Shown here piece after piece: positions 28,144 through 36,815 of a stretch of 64,000 bases of DNA. The position numbers and the translations under genes are program-made. Source of the DNA: Akkermansia muciniphila (GTDB lineage: Bacteria; Verrucomicrobiota; Verrucomicrobiia; Verrucomicrobiales; Akkermansiaceae); contig NZ_JABDHQ010000002.1 in the NCBI RefSeq assembly GCF_018709685.1, positions 124,001-188,000 on the forward strand, written 5' to 3'. How positions within the stretch are numbered: the first letter of the stretch is position 1; every line of letters starts with the position of its first letter. A model generated the notes under the pieces. The model was not told the origin of the DNA and ran no database searches. It was given only the letters and a program-made list of their open reading frames with translations.

Positions 28144-29469
28144 TTAATCCTCCTCTTCCAGGGCTTCCTCCCGCATCAGCGGAGTAATCCGGGTCACGGT
28201 GCAGCGCTCCACGCCGCCGTTCTCCGTACGGGTCACCCTGAATTCCAGACCCAGGTAACCCACGGTGTCCCCTTCCTCCGCCGGAGCTTCCAGCAAATTG
28301 AGAATCAGACCGCCCACGGTGTCAATCTCCTCATTCTGCAAGTCCATGTCCATGGCTTCCCCCAGCTCCTCAATTCGGGCCAGACCGGAAACATCGCAGG
28401 AGAAGCCCACGGCGTCCCGGGGCAGCTCCGTCAATACTCTGATGCGGCCGCGGTCCCAGCCCATCACCTCGGAAAACACGTCCGTCAGGGTCAGCAGGCC
28501 GGAAGTCCCGCCGTGCTCGTCCAAAATGATGGCAAGGCGCACATTGTCCTTCCTCATGATCTCCACCACATTATCAAACTTGACCGTCTTGGGCACCTTG
28601 GGAATGGCGTGGATGTATTCAGGCGTCAAGGCCTTCCCGCGGAACATGATGCGGAACAGGTCGCGGGCATGCACCATGCCGACCACGTGGTCCAGATCAC
28701 CGCGGTAAACGGGGTAGCGGGTGCGGCGGGTGCGGCGGACAATCTCCCGTATTTTCTCATGCCCCGCTCCTTCCGGAATGGCGTCTATCCGGACGCGCGG
28801 AGTCATGACCTGGTGAACGTACAGGTCCTCCAGGTCAAACAGGCCATCCATGATGCGCCCGGATTCCTGCGGCAGGGCGCCGTTTTCATGACTCTCCTCA
28901 ATGATGTACTGGAGTTCTTCCGCAGAATGGTAGTGAGACTTGGATTCATTCCTGTCCACGCCCAGCAGCCCCAGGAAAAAGTTGCCCAAGGTGTTCATGC
29001 CCACCACCAGCGGATACAGGCAGAGCTGGACTACGTACATGGGCATCGTGATGATGAGGCAAAGCTTCGTGGCATACTGGAGGGAAAGCGCCTTAGGCAC
29101 CATTTCCCCGAGGACAATGTGCAGGTACGTCAGCACCGCCACGGACAGGACGCTGGCCGCGCCGTGCGCCACAAGCCAGGAGGCCCACCCGTACTGGGCG
29201 AGCCATTCGTGAAGCCATCCGGCCACGGCATGCTCCCCGTACATGCCCAGCCCCAGACTGGCGAATGTAATGCCGAGCTGGGCCGTGGCAATGTAGCGGT
29301 CCTGCAACCGCGGCGTTTTCAAGATATGGGAGACGCGGCGCGCCACCATATTGCCGGACGCCCCCATTTGCTCCAGCGCCGCGCGGGGCGCGCCAAGCAA
29401 TGCAAATTCCGCGGCCACAAACAGGCCGTTCAGCACAATCAGCAGCAGAATAATAAAAACCGTCATCAT
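28144..29469 (-). CDS. CNNM transmembrane/CBS/CorC-domain protein (hemolysin family), copy 2
   Basis: 441 residues. The N-terminal CNNM (DUF21) domain has about four membrane segments (MMTVFIILLLIVLNGLFVAAEFALLGAPRAAL, then LGEMVPKALSLQYATKL). Two CBS motifs follow (VHQVMTPRVRIDAIPEGAGHEKI and the region with GMVHARDLFRIMF). A C-terminal CorC_HlyC domain includes DVSGLARIEELGEAM and TVGGLILNLLEAPAEEGD. Related proteins move or regulate Mg2+/Co2+; the hemolysin name is historical. The start overlaps the stop of the upstream paralogue in an ATGA (29466-29469), so translation is coupled. Confidence 0.9.
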   Translation of the reverse strand: MMTVFIILLLIVLNGLFVAAEFALLGAPRAALEQMGASGNMVARRVSHILKTPRLQDRYIATAQLGITFASLGLGMYGEHAVAGWLHEWLAQYGWASWLVAHGAASVLSVAVLTYLHIVLGEMVPKALSLQYATKLCLIITMPMYVVQLCLYPLVVGMNTLGNFFLGLLGVDRNESKSHYHSAEELQYIIEESHENGALPQESGRIMDGLFDLEDLYVHQVMTPRVRIDAIPEGAGHEKIREIVRRTRRTRYPVYRGDLDHVVGMVHARDLFRIMFRGKALTPEYIHAIPKVPKTVKFDNVVEIMRKDNVRLAIILDEHGGTSGLLTLTDVFSEVMGWDRGRIRVLTELPRDAVGFSCDVSGLARIEELGEAMDMDLQNEEIDTVGGLILNLLEAPAEEGDTVGYLGLEFRVTRTENGGVERCTVTRITPLMREEALEEED

Positions 29470-30800
29470 GAGTCCACCCCGCTTTCCATGGCAGGTTCAT
29501 TCTCCTTTTTCTCCGGAGGCAACAGCAGAATGGAGGAGACGCGGTTGTGGTCCATCTTCTCCACCACCAGAACGCGCCCGGCAATAATCAGGCGGTCCCC
29601 CTCCTTGGGAATGCAGGACATGTGCTTGATCACGGAGCCCCCCACGGTAGCGGCGCCGTTCATTAGGAAAGGCACCAGGCACTCCGCCTTATGGGCGCGC
29701 ATCATGCCGGGAATGCGCACGGTACCGTCCGGCAGGGTTTCCACTTTTTCCCCGGAGCGGATGAATTCCTCATCTATGTCCCCCACCATTTCACCCAGCA
29801 GGCGTTCCAGCGTCACCAGCCCCACAAACTTGCCGTATTCATCCAGCACAAAAGCTTCCTTGGCCTTGTCCTCCCGGAGCCGGGACACCAGCATCTCCAC
29901 TGTCTGCATCTCCATCACGCACGGCACCTCCCGCAGCATGGAGCGCAGGGGAGGCAGAACGCCCTTTTCCGCATACGCGGCCACCATGTCCTTGATATGC
30001 AGCATGCCGATCACGGACTCACGGTTTCCTTCATACACCGGAATATGAGTATGGGGCTTGTCCGCAATCATATTCAGAATATCCTCCTCCGTAGCGTCCA
30101 CATCCAGGCAAACCAGCCGGAAACGGGGAATCATGATCTGCTCCACCGTGCGTTCCGCAAAGGAAAGCGCGCTGTGCAGCCGCTCATGCTCATCCTCCTC
30201 CAGCAGGCCCCCCTGATGGCTTTCATCCAGCAGCATGTTGATCTCCTGCTGGGTGTGGATGTGCTGGTGGCCTCCCGGCGGCAGGCGGAACAGTTTGAGA
30301 AGCAGCAAGCCGCTTCCGTTCAGGAAGTCAATGAACCACGCGAAGAAGGTCAGCGTCCAGCGCATGGGGTAATACGTGTACAAAGCCGCCTGCCGGGGAA
30401 ATTGCAGCGCCAGGGACTTGGGCATCAATTCCCCCAGAATCACCTGCAGCACCGTCAGACCAACCAGCACCACAATGGCGGCTACGGAATTGGCCATCAC
30501 GGAATCCATGCCGCCAAACCGTTCAAACAGAGGGAGCAGATAAGCGGACAGTTCCACCTGCCCGTAGGCGCCCAGAATCAGGCTGGAGATGGTAATGCCG
30601 AACTGGCAGGCCGCAATGTAGCGGTCCAGCTCCCTGGTATTCTCCAGAATTTTGAGCAAATGCGCCGCCACCTTGCTGCCGCCCTCCGCCATTTCACGAA
30701 TCATGTTGCGGCGCACGCTCACGGCGGCAAATTCTGCGGCAACGTAAAAGGCGTTGATCAGAATCAGAAAAAGAATAACGAAAATGATAAAAAGAATCAT
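29466..30800 (-). CDS. CNNM transmembrane/CBS/CorC-domain protein (hemolysin family), copy 1
   Basis: 444 residues, same architecture as the gene that follows it: CNNM membrane domain (MILFIIFVILFLILINAFYVAAEFAAVSVRRN, LGELMPKSLALQFPRQAALY), a CBS pair (VEQIMIPRFRLVCLDVDATEEDIL; VIGMLHIKDMVAAY; AFVLDEYGKFVGLVTLERLLGEMVGDI) and a CorC_HlyC tail ending near LLPPEKKENEPAMESGVDS. The pair probably arose by duplication, with marked divergence. It is divergent from the M42 peptidase across a 166-base gap. Confidence 0.9.
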   Translation of the reverse strand: MILFIIFVILFLILINAFYVAAEFAAVSVRRNMIREMAEGGSKVAAHLLKILENTRELDRYIAACQFGITISSLILGAYGQVELSAYLLPLFERFGGMDSVMANSVAAIVVLVGLTVLQVILGELMPKSLALQFPRQAALYTYYPMRWTLTFFAWFIDFLNGSGLLLLKLFRLPPGGHQHIHTQQEINMLLDESHQGGLLEEDEHERLHSALSFAERTVEQIMIPRFRLVCLDVDATEEDILNMIADKPHTHIPVYEGNRESVIGMLHIKDMVAAYAEKGVLPPLRSMLREVPCVMEMQTVEMLVSRLREDKAKEAFVLDEYGKFVGLVTLERLLGEMVGDIDEEFIRSGEKVETLPDGTVRIPGMMRAHKAECLVPFLMNGAATVGGSVIKHMSCIPKEGDRLIIAGRVLVVEKMDHNRVSSILLLPPEKKENEPAMESGVDS

Positions 30801-30930
30801 GTATGGAGGGGGTGTCCGTAGAACGCAACGGGCATCCGCATCATAGGAACCAAGAAAATCCTGTCAAGAACGGGAAACAAAAAATCCTGCCATCCGGAAA
30901 ATCACATTTTCCCATGCGTCCCTTCCGCCA

Positions 30931-30960
30931 TTGCTTCCCCTTCCCTCCCCATGTTATGGT
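30931..30960 (+). promoter_or_regulatory. Candidate promoter of the M42 peptidase gene
   Basis: TTGCTT (30931-30936), an 18-base spacer and TATGGT (30955-30960). The ATG at 30967 is 6 bases past the -10, predicting a leaderless message. Confidence 0.45.
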
Positions 30961-30966
30961 GAGGCC

Positions 30967-32178
30967 ATGCCCGCTATCCGCATCCTGCTGCTCCCCCTGC
31001 TTTTTCTGAACTTTTGCATGGCCTCCGTGCCGGAAGACGCGCTGCCTTTCAGCGGCCAGTCCATGGAACGCCTGACAACCCTGCTGGGCATTCCGTCCTC
31101 CTCCGGAGCGGAAACCCCTTTCCAGCAATGCTGGCTGAAACACGTGGCGCCCCTGGCGGACAGCTCCGGCACGGACGCGCATCAAAATGCCTGGGCAACA
31201 TTCCGTAGCCCGGACCCGGACGCTCCCGAATTGTTGATAGACGCCCATGCGGATGAAGTGGGCGTGGTCATTGCAGGCATCACGCCCAACGGGTTCCTGA
31301 AGGTGAAGCCTGTCGGGTTCCCGGATTTCCAGTCCATGCTTTCCTGCCCCTACCGCTTTGACGGGGCCCATGGTCCCGTCACCGCCTTTGCGGGCGCAGT
31401 GCCCGGCTGGTGGTTGAACCGCGCCCCGCTCCCGGCAGGAAAGGAATACGTCCTGTTTGACGCGGGAGCGTCCAGCGCGGAGGAGGCCCGGAACATGGGC
31501 CTGAGCACAGGCCAGCGCGGCGTTCCCGCCACCAGGCCGGAATTGCTGCACGGTTCCCGCCTGATGGCCCACGGCCTGGACTGCCGCCTGAATTCCTTCA
31601 TGCTGATGGAGCTGGCCTCTTTCCTGTCCCAACATCAAAAAGACCTGAAATACCACGTGACGCTGCTTTCCTCCTCCCAGGAGGAAATAGGCCTCATCGG
31701 AGCCACGGCGTATTGTGAGAAGAACCGCCCCCGGCTGGCTATCGTCATTGACTGCACGCTGGATACCGTCCAGCTCGACGACCTTCCATCCCGTGAAGAA
31801 AACGGAAGGCTGACCCGCCAGGCCATGGGAAAAGGCCCCGTCATTTTCACCCAGGACAAGATCTTTTACCAGCCCATCACTGAGCAGCTTCTCCAGCTGG
31901 CGGAAGAACACGGTATTCCCTTGCAAAAGGACGCCACCTTCCCTCCCGGCATGGCCAATTTTGTCCCCGTCAAGCTTTACGGCGGCCAGGCCGCCTTCCT
32001 GGGACCGCCCATCCGCTACATGCACTCCCCGCGGGAACTGGCGGATCTGAAGGATGTAAAAGCCACGCTGGACCTGCTGGGCCGTTTCCTGTGCACCCCT
32101 CCCTCCCCGGAAGTGAAAGCCGCATCCGCGCAGGAAAAGAAACAACCGCCACAACCGGAACCCGTGAGCGCAAGATAA
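30967..32178 (+). CDS. Exported M42 family aminopeptidase
   Basis: 403 residues from 30967; an open frame back to 30931 runs through the promoter. M42 enzymes are cobalt/zinc aminopeptidases (glutamyl aminopeptidase or endoglucanase M families). Metal and catalytic residues are all visible: His-Asp-Glu in IDAHADEVG, bridging Asp in HGLDCRLNS, Glu-Glu in SSSQEEIGLIGA, Asp in IVIDCTLD, and the last His in PIRYMHSPRE. Unlike most M42 enzymes, which are cytosolic, it begins with a signal-like segment (AIRILLLPLLFLNFCMASVP). Export could place it in the periplasm to trim mucin-derived peptides. A perfect hairpin follows the stop. Confidence 0.88.
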   Translation: MPAIRILLLPLLFLNFCMASVPEDALPFSGQSMERLTTLLGIPSSSGAETPFQQCWLKHVAPLADSSGTDAHQNAWATFRSPDPDAPELLIDAHADEVGVVIAGITPNGFLKVKPVGFPDFQSMLSCPYRFDGAHGPVTAFAGAVPGWWLNRAPLPAGKEYVLFDAGASSAEEARNMGLSTGQRGVPATRPELLHGSRLMAHGLDCRLNSFMLMELASFLSQHQKDLKYHVTLLSSSQEEIGLIGATAYCEKNRPRLAIVIDCTLDTVQLDDLPSREENGRLTRQAMGKGPVIFTQDKIFYQPITEQLLQLAEEHGIPLQKDATFPPGMANFVPVKLYGGQAAFLGPPIRYMHSPRELADLKDVKATLDLLGRFLCTPPSPEVKAASAQEKKQPPQPEPVSAR

Positions 32179-32200
32179 AAGCTCCCGTCCAAATTCAAAC

Positions 32201-32233
32201 AGCCCCGTTCCCGGAACAACCGGGAACGGGGCT
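32201..32233. terminator. Perfect 14-bp hairpin between convergent genes
   Basis: AGCCCCGTTCCCGG (32201-32214), a 5-base loop, CCGGGAACGGGGCT (32220-32233). It separates the M42 gene from the convergent pnp and can serve both. T-runs are short on either side. Confidence 0.75.
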
Positions 32234-32261
32234 GGAAGTTTAAGGGTTCAACGGGCAACCG

Positions 32262-34406
32262 TTATTCCGTAATGCCAGCGGCTTCCGCTTCAGCAGCCTT
32301 GGCGTCGCGCAGAGCGGCGCGGACAGACATCTTCACACGGCCCTTGTCGTCAATGCCGATGCACTTGGCAGTCACCACGTCTCCCACGCTCACGACGTCT
32401 TCCGTCTTGGCGGTGCGGCCTTCGGCCAGCTCGGAGATGTGAATCAGACCGTCCTTGCCGGGAAGCACTTCCATGAACGCGCCGAAGGTGGTCGTGGAAA
32501 CGATCTTGCCGGTGTACAGTTCACCAATTTCAATGGTCTTGAACATGCGGGTGACGAGATCCAGCGCGCGGTCCAGGCCTTCCTGCTTGGCGGCGTAGAT
32601 GTGCACGGTACCGTCTTCCTCAATGTTGATGTCGGCGCCGGATTCAGCCTGGATGGCCTTGATGTTCTTGCCGCCGGGGCCAATCAGCTCGCCGATGCGG
32701 TCGGCGGGAATCTTGGTGGTCTCAATGCGGGGAGCATTCGGGCTCATCTGGGCCGGAGCGGCAATGGCGTCATTCATGACCTTCAGCACGTCCGTGCGGC
32801 CGGTCTTGGCCACGTGGATGGCTTCTTCCAGAATGGAGAGGGGGATGCCGGGGAGCTTGAGGTCCAGCTGGTAGCCCGTCACGCCTTCAGACGTGCCGCA
32901 AAGCTTGAAGTCCATGTCACCGTAGAAGTCTTCGGAACCGATGATGTCCAGAAGGGTCTTGTACGTAGTGATTTCATGCTGGTCATTCTGTTCCGTCACC
33001 AGGCCCACGGAAATGCCCGCCACGGGGCGCTTGAGGGGCACGCCGGCCGCCAGAAGGGACATCGTGCCCGCACAGACGGAGGCCATGGAGGTGGAACCGT
33101 TGGATTCCATGATTTCAGAAGAAATGCGGATGGCATACGGGAATTCCTGTTCGTCCGGCACTACGGGAGCGATGGAACGTTCCGCCAGGGCGCCATGACC
33201 GATTTCACGACGGTTCTGGCCGCCGAAACGGCCGGTATCACCTACGGAGAAGGGAGGGAAGTTGTAGTGCAGGATGAAGCGCTTTTCATTCACGCTGCCC
33301 GTGTAGTTGTCCATGTACTGGCGTTCTTCCATCGGAGCGAGCGTCGCCAGGCAGAGGGACATCGTTTCACCGCGGGCAAACATCGCGGAGCCGTGCACCA
33401 CGGAAGGCAGCACGTTGATTTCCGCGGTCAGGGGGCGCAGTTCCTTGAGGGCGCGGCCATCGGCACGCTTGTCCTTGTCCATGATGGAGATGCGGAAGGC
33501 CTTCTTCTGAATGTATTCAAAGACCTGCTCCACGTCAAAATCGGTGGCTTCCGGATGGCGTTCCTTAATGGCGGCTTCCACTTCGTCGCGCAGGGCGCCC
33601 ACCTTCTTCTGGCGTTCAACCTTGGAGGCGGCATAGATGGCGTCTTCAATGCGGTCACCGGCGATTTCATAGCCGATTTCCAGCAGTTCCGGCTTGGCAA
33701 GGCAGAGTTCGTAAGAACGCTTTTCCTTGCCACAGACGGCACGGAGTTCTTCCTGCTTTTCGCAAAGAACCTTCACGTTTTCCTGAGCCAGGCGCAGTGC
33801 GGCGATGAAGTCTTCTTCCGGCAGTTCGTTGGCGGAACCTTCAATCATGATTACCTGGTCCTTCGTCCCGGCAAACACCAGGTCAAGCTGGCTGTTTTCA
33901 CGCTGGGAGTTGGTCGGGTTGATGATGAACTGGCCGTCAACACGGCCCACGCGGACGGCGCCCACGGGTTCGGCAAAGGGGAGGTCGGAAACGACGCAGG
34001 CGGCGGAAGCGCCGTTGATGCTCAGAATATCCGGTTCATTTTCACCATCGGCGGAGAGCAGAAGGGTGATCACCTGCGTGTCATAGAAGTAACCCTTGGG
34101 GAACATCGGGCGCAGGGGGCGGTCCGTCATGCGGCACGTCAGGATTTCCTTTTCCGTGGGGCGGCCTTCACGCTTGAAGTAGCCGCCGGGGAACATGCCC
34201 GCGGCAGCGGCCTTTTCCTTGTATTCCACAGACAGGGGAAAGAAGGTCTGGCCTTCCTTTACTTTGGTGGCGCTCACCACGGTCACGAGAACCACGGTGT
34301 CGCCGCTGCGGACGACAACCGCCCCGTCTGCAAGACGGGCCATTTTTCCGGTTTCAATCGTGATGGGATTCGTACCAACGTTGCATTCAACTGAATGTAT
34401 GCTCAT
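32262..34406 (-). CDS. pnp: Polyribonucleotide nucleotidyltransferase
   Basis: 714 residues, full length. A phosphorolytic 3'-5' exonuclease of the RNA degradosome. Two RNase PH-like domains flank a helical domain: the first includes MFPGGYFKREGRPTEKEIL and RMTDRPLRPMFPKGY. The second holds the active site (RRDITGHG-like NRREIGHGALAERSI, SSEIMESNGSTSMASVCAG, GDMDFKLCGT). C-terminal KH (IGPGGKNIKAIQAESGADI) and S1 (GELYTGKIVSTTTFGAFMEV) domains are complete. It follows rpsO as in many bacteria, but with a 459-base spacer. Confidence 0.98.
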   Translation of the reverse strand: MSIHSVECNVGTNPITIETGKMARLADGAVVVRSGDTVVLVTVVSATKVKEGQTFFPLSVEYKEKAAAAGMFPGGYFKREGRPTEKEILTCRMTDRPLRPMFPKGYFYDTQVITLLLSADGENEPDILSINGASAACVVSDLPFAEPVGAVRVGRVDGQFIINPTNSQRENSQLDLVFAGTKDQVIMIEGSANELPEEDFIAALRLAQENVKVLCEKQEELRAVCGKEKRSYELCLAKPELLEIGYEIAGDRIEDAIYAASKVERQKKVGALRDEVEAAIKERHPEATDFDVEQVFEYIQKKAFRISIMDKDKRADGRALKELRPLTAEINVLPSVVHGSAMFARGETMSLCLATLAPMEERQYMDNYTGSVNEKRFILHYNFPPFSVGDTGRFGGQNRREIGHGALAERSIAPVVPDEQEFPYAIRISSEIMESNGSTSMASVCAGTMSLLAAGVPLKRPVAGISVGLVTEQNDQHEITTYKTLLDIIGSEDFYGDMDFKLCGTSEGVTGYQLDLKLPGIPLSILEEAIHVAKTGRTDVLKVMNDAIAAPAQMSPNAPRIETTKIPADRIGELIGPGGKNIKAIQAESGADINIEEDGTVHIYAAKQEGLDRALDLVTRMFKTIEIGELYTGKIVSTTTFGAFMEVLPGKDGLIHISELAEGRTAKTEDVVSVGDVVTAKCIGIDDKGRVKMSVRAALRDAKAAEAEAAGITE

Positions 34407-34803
34407 TATATTTCTTGTCTTTCAGTCACCCGCAGCCTCATCAGCCCATTCAGGCCGGCTCCGGGCGGGAAGCCTGAATGGCGTCAGGTACGGGCAGTGC
34501 CTCAGGAAGAGTGTTATCCGCAGCAGCTTTTTCCCAAAAATGAAGGGGAACACTGTCTGCGCGGCAGGGCGCACATCCCAGATGGATCAAACGCTCCGGC
34601 CCAGTCTTACCGGCTTGACAGCCTGTGAAAATCCGAAAATTTCTCAAGGCATGCCCGACAGAAACGCACCGGGAAACGAATCCCCGAACGTCGGATGCCA
34701 GCATAAGCCCTGTCAAGGAGAATGCAAGTAAATAGTTTGATAGCCCGCTGTTCCGGGCTTTTCCACGCCTCCTGCCGGGAGAACCGCCCTTCCCCCCACG
34801 GCG
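34407..34803 (-). other. Long rpsO-pnp spacer with a perfect leader hairpin
   Basis: No convincing gene. Near the pnp start, CCATTCAGGC (34446-34455) and GCCTGAATGG (34472-34481) pair perfectly over 10 bp in the mRNA leader, about 40 bases upstream of the ATG. A second small stem (AGCCCG/CGGGCT) lies at 34743-34760. Such a leader stem could be the site for RNase III/PNPase autocontrol, known for E. coli pnp; that role here is inference. A minus-strand frame of 135 codons crosses the rpsO terminator and looks non-coding. Confidence 0.45.
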
Positions 34804-34838
34804 CAAAAAAACGACCGCTGCGGAAAACCGCAACGGCC
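34804..34838 (-). terminator. Intrinsic terminator of rpsO
   Basis: GACCGCTGCGG (34813-34823), loop, CCGCAACGGCC (34828-34838). On the minus strand the stem is followed by a run of seven T (complement of 34805-34811). Confidence 0.85.
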
Positions 34839-34865
34839 GAATCAAACGGGAATACACTCCGCCGT

Positions 34866-35120
34866 TTAGCGGCGAAGGCCAAGACGCTGAATCAGGCTCT
34901 GATACTGGGCCAGATCTTCACGCTTGACGTAATCAAGAAGCTTGCGGCGCAGAGCCACCATTTTCAACAACCCGCGGCGGGAAGAAACATCGTGCTTGTT
35001 CGTGCTCAGGTGGTCGGTCAGGTGGGCGATACGCTGGGTCAGGTGGGCGATCTGGTAGCTGGAGCTACCGGAATCCTTTTCGTGCATCTTGAATTCCTGC
35101 AAATTGATTTCGTTACTCAT
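34866..35120 (-). CDS. rpsO: 30S ribosomal protein S15
   Basis: 84 residues, slightly shorter at the N-terminus than the usual 89. It binds 16S rRNA in the central domain. Family blocks: [42 protein letters not shown] and [13 protein letters not shown], ending [10 protein letters not shown] strong terminator follows directly, so most transcripts should stop before pnp. Confidence 0.97.
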   Translation of the reverse strand: MSNEINLQEFKMHEKDSGSSSYQIAHLTQRIAHLTDHLSTNKHDVSSRRGLLKMVALRRKLLDYVKREDLAQYQSLIQRLGLRR

Positions 35121-35221
35121 AAGTGTTTTCTTTGAATGTATTTAGCTCGTGGCAGCGGCTAATCGACACTGTGAGGGCGCCAACTATGCACCATCCGTTC
35201 CCAAAAGCAATTCAAATTTCA

Positions 35222-35863
35222 TCATGCGGGAGAATTTGACTCCGTTCCTGAGGATGCAGCCTCATCACCTTTTCCCGCCGTACCCCATATCTCGCGGTCC
35301 TTTTCCGTCACGGGCCGCATCACGCGGCAGGGGTTTCCTACGGCCACCACGTTGGCGGGAATGTCCTTCGTCACCACGCTTCCCGCGCCTATCACGGAAT
35401 TCCGGCCGATGCGCACGCCCGGTCCAATGGCCGTATGGCCGCCTATCCATACGCCGTCCTCAATGGTGACGGGCAGCGCAAATTCCAGCCCGTCCCGCCT
35501 CAGCCCCGGGTCCACGGGATGCGTGGCGGTGTAAATCCCCACATTGGGGCCTATCAGCACGTCATTGCCGATTGTGACGGCGGCGCAGTCCAGCACCACC
35601 AGGTTGAAGTTGGCATATACGCGGTCCCCCAGCAGGATATTCGTTCCATAGTCGCACCGCAGGGGAGGCTCCAGGTAGCAATTGTCCCCCATGCGGCCGA
35701 AGAGCTCCCGCGCCACTTCCCGCCGCAGACTTTCCTCCTCCGGAGCGGACTGATTGTAACGGAAGAGAAGCTTGCGCGCCCTCAGGCGCCCGGCAGTCAA
35801 TTCGGAATCCTGGGCATTATACAAACGCCCGGCCAGCATGTTATTCCAGTCCTTCGAGGCCAT
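35222..35863 (-). CDS. Hexapeptide-repeat O-acetyltransferase (maltose/galactoside acetyltransferase type)
   Basis: 213 residues. It transfers acetyl from acetyl-CoA to a sugar hydroxyl by family (Maa/LacA/NodL). The N-terminal Mac domain is seen in MLAGRLYNAQDSELTAGR. The left-handed beta-helix has repeats such as VTIGNDVLIGPNVGIYTATHPVDP (catalytic His), WIGGHTAIGPGVRIG, NSVIGAGSVVTKDIPANVVAVGNPCRVMRP. A Ser/Gly/Glu-rich tail of about 25 residues extends past the usual end. Its start overlaps the end of the L,D-transpeptidase gene by 23 bases. The sugar is not identifiable. Confidence 0.9.
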   Translation of the reverse strand: MASKDWNNMLAGRLYNAQDSELTAGRLRARKLLFRYNQSAPEEESLRREVARELFGRMGDNCYLEPPLRCDYGTNILLGDRVYANFNLVVLDCAAVTIGNDVLIGPNVGIYTATHPVDPGLRRDGLEFALPVTIEDGVWIGGHTAIGPGVRIGRNSVIGAGSVVTKDIPANVVAVGNPCRVMRPVTEKDREIWGTAGKGDEAASSGTESNSPA

Positions 35864-36704
35864 TGGTTGAAGAGGGGTTCACGGCATCCGCGCCGGAAGA
35901 AGGCAGCGGCATGATCTCCCGTTCTTCAACAGACGGCACGGTCGCGGCATCCTTCCCCACGGATGCCTCCGACTCTACAAGCTCCTTCTTCCCGGAGGAA
36001 GAGGAATTTGCGCCAGCCCGGGCAGGGGACGGCCTGTGCACCGTCCTGAAAATGCCGGACGGCTTTTTCTGAAGTTCATGAATGCTCCAGCTCCCGTCCC
36101 GGACAATCACGCGGGTTCCCACGGGAGCCACTTCAAACAGGTTCCTTGCAATCAGGTGGGGGATGCGGATGCAGCCATGGGAGGACGGGCGCCCGGGCAG
36201 ATAACCTTCATGAATGCCCACAGCCCCGTTCACCCTCATGAAATAGGGCATCTTGGCTGCTTCAAACCGTTCTCCGGGACGCGCGGCGTCCTTCCGTATA
36301 TCCCCGTCCCGCTGCTCTCCGGCGGCATTGATGAAAGCGCCGTAATAGGAATGGTGGTCCGCGTCCTTGGAGGAAATCCGGAAGTAGCCCGCAGGCGTCA
36401 TGCCCGGGCTCCTGCCGGAACTGATGGGGCCGTACCCAATGCGGTGCGTTCCACGGTACACGTACATCATCTGCTTTTTCTTATCCACCACAACCAGCAG
36501 CTTTCCGGGCAGTGAAGGGTCATCCTCCCACTTGAGCAGATGCCCCGGAATGGTTCCCGTTTCCTCAAAATACCCGGTCAGTTCCTCCACCGGAACGCTG
36601 GACGAGGAGGACAGGGAGGCATCCCCGCCCGTCGTGCCGCAGGAAGAAAACAGAACGGGCACGCACAGGCAGGGAACCAGCAAATGGAAAAGGGATAACT
36701 TCAT
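35841..36704 (-). CDS. L,D-transpeptidase (YkuD) lipoprotein
   Basis: 287 residues from the ATG at 36704 (36719 and 36734 are in-frame alternatives). The hydrophobic start ends at a lipobox, VLFSSC, so it is probably a lipoprotein. The YkuD domain begins at GKLLVVVDKKKQMMYVYRG. The catalytic motif HEGYLPGRPSSHGCIRIP holds the active His and Cys that form 3-3 cross-links or attach proteins to peptidoglycan. The C-terminal 75 residues are low complexity (Ser/Pro/Glu-rich). It overlaps the acetyltransferase gene by 23 bases, implying coupled translation. Confidence 0.92.
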   Translation of the reverse strand: MKLSLFHLLVPCLCVPVLFSSCGTTGGDASLSSSSSVPVEELTGYFEETGTIPGHLLKWEDDPSLPGKLLVVVDKKKQMMYVYRGTHRIGYGPISSGRSPGMTPAGYFRISSKDADHHSYYGAFINAAGEQRDGDIRKDAARPGERFEAAKMPYFMRVNGAVGIHEGYLPGRPSSHGCIRIPHLIARNLFEVAPVGTRVIVRDGSWSIHELQKKPSGIFRTVHRPSPARAGANSSSSGKKELVESEASVGKDAATVPSVEEREIMPLPSSGADAVNPSSTNGLEGLE

Positions 36705-36761
36705 TTCGGGGAGTCGCATCACTGCGTTAGACAACGGAGGGCCGGAAAAAAGAACCGCTTT

Positions 36762-36777
36762 TTGACAAAACTGTCAA
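36762..36777. promoter_or_regulatory. Perfect TTGACA-AAAC-TGTCAA palindrome upstream of the L,D-transpeptidase gene
   Basis: Two 6-bp arms around a 4-base centre in the 111-base gap between the terminase stop (36816) and the transpeptidase start (36704). Read on the minus strand it also supplies a consensus TTGACA -35, but no good -10 follows at 16-18 bases. It could be an operator overlapping the promoter. Confidence 0.4.
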
Positions 36778-36815
36778 CCATCAATCAAAAAAATTCCTTT
36801 TCCCGCTCCGCGTCC

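Noticed and set aside
25486-30048. 1520-codon plus-strand frame crossing the cytochrome and CNNM genes
   Set aside because: It spans several well-supported genes on the other strand and its translation is biased and featureless.
34450-34857. 135-codon minus-strand frame in the rpsO-pnp spacer
   Set aside because: It begins inside the rpsO terminator and has no recognisable feature.
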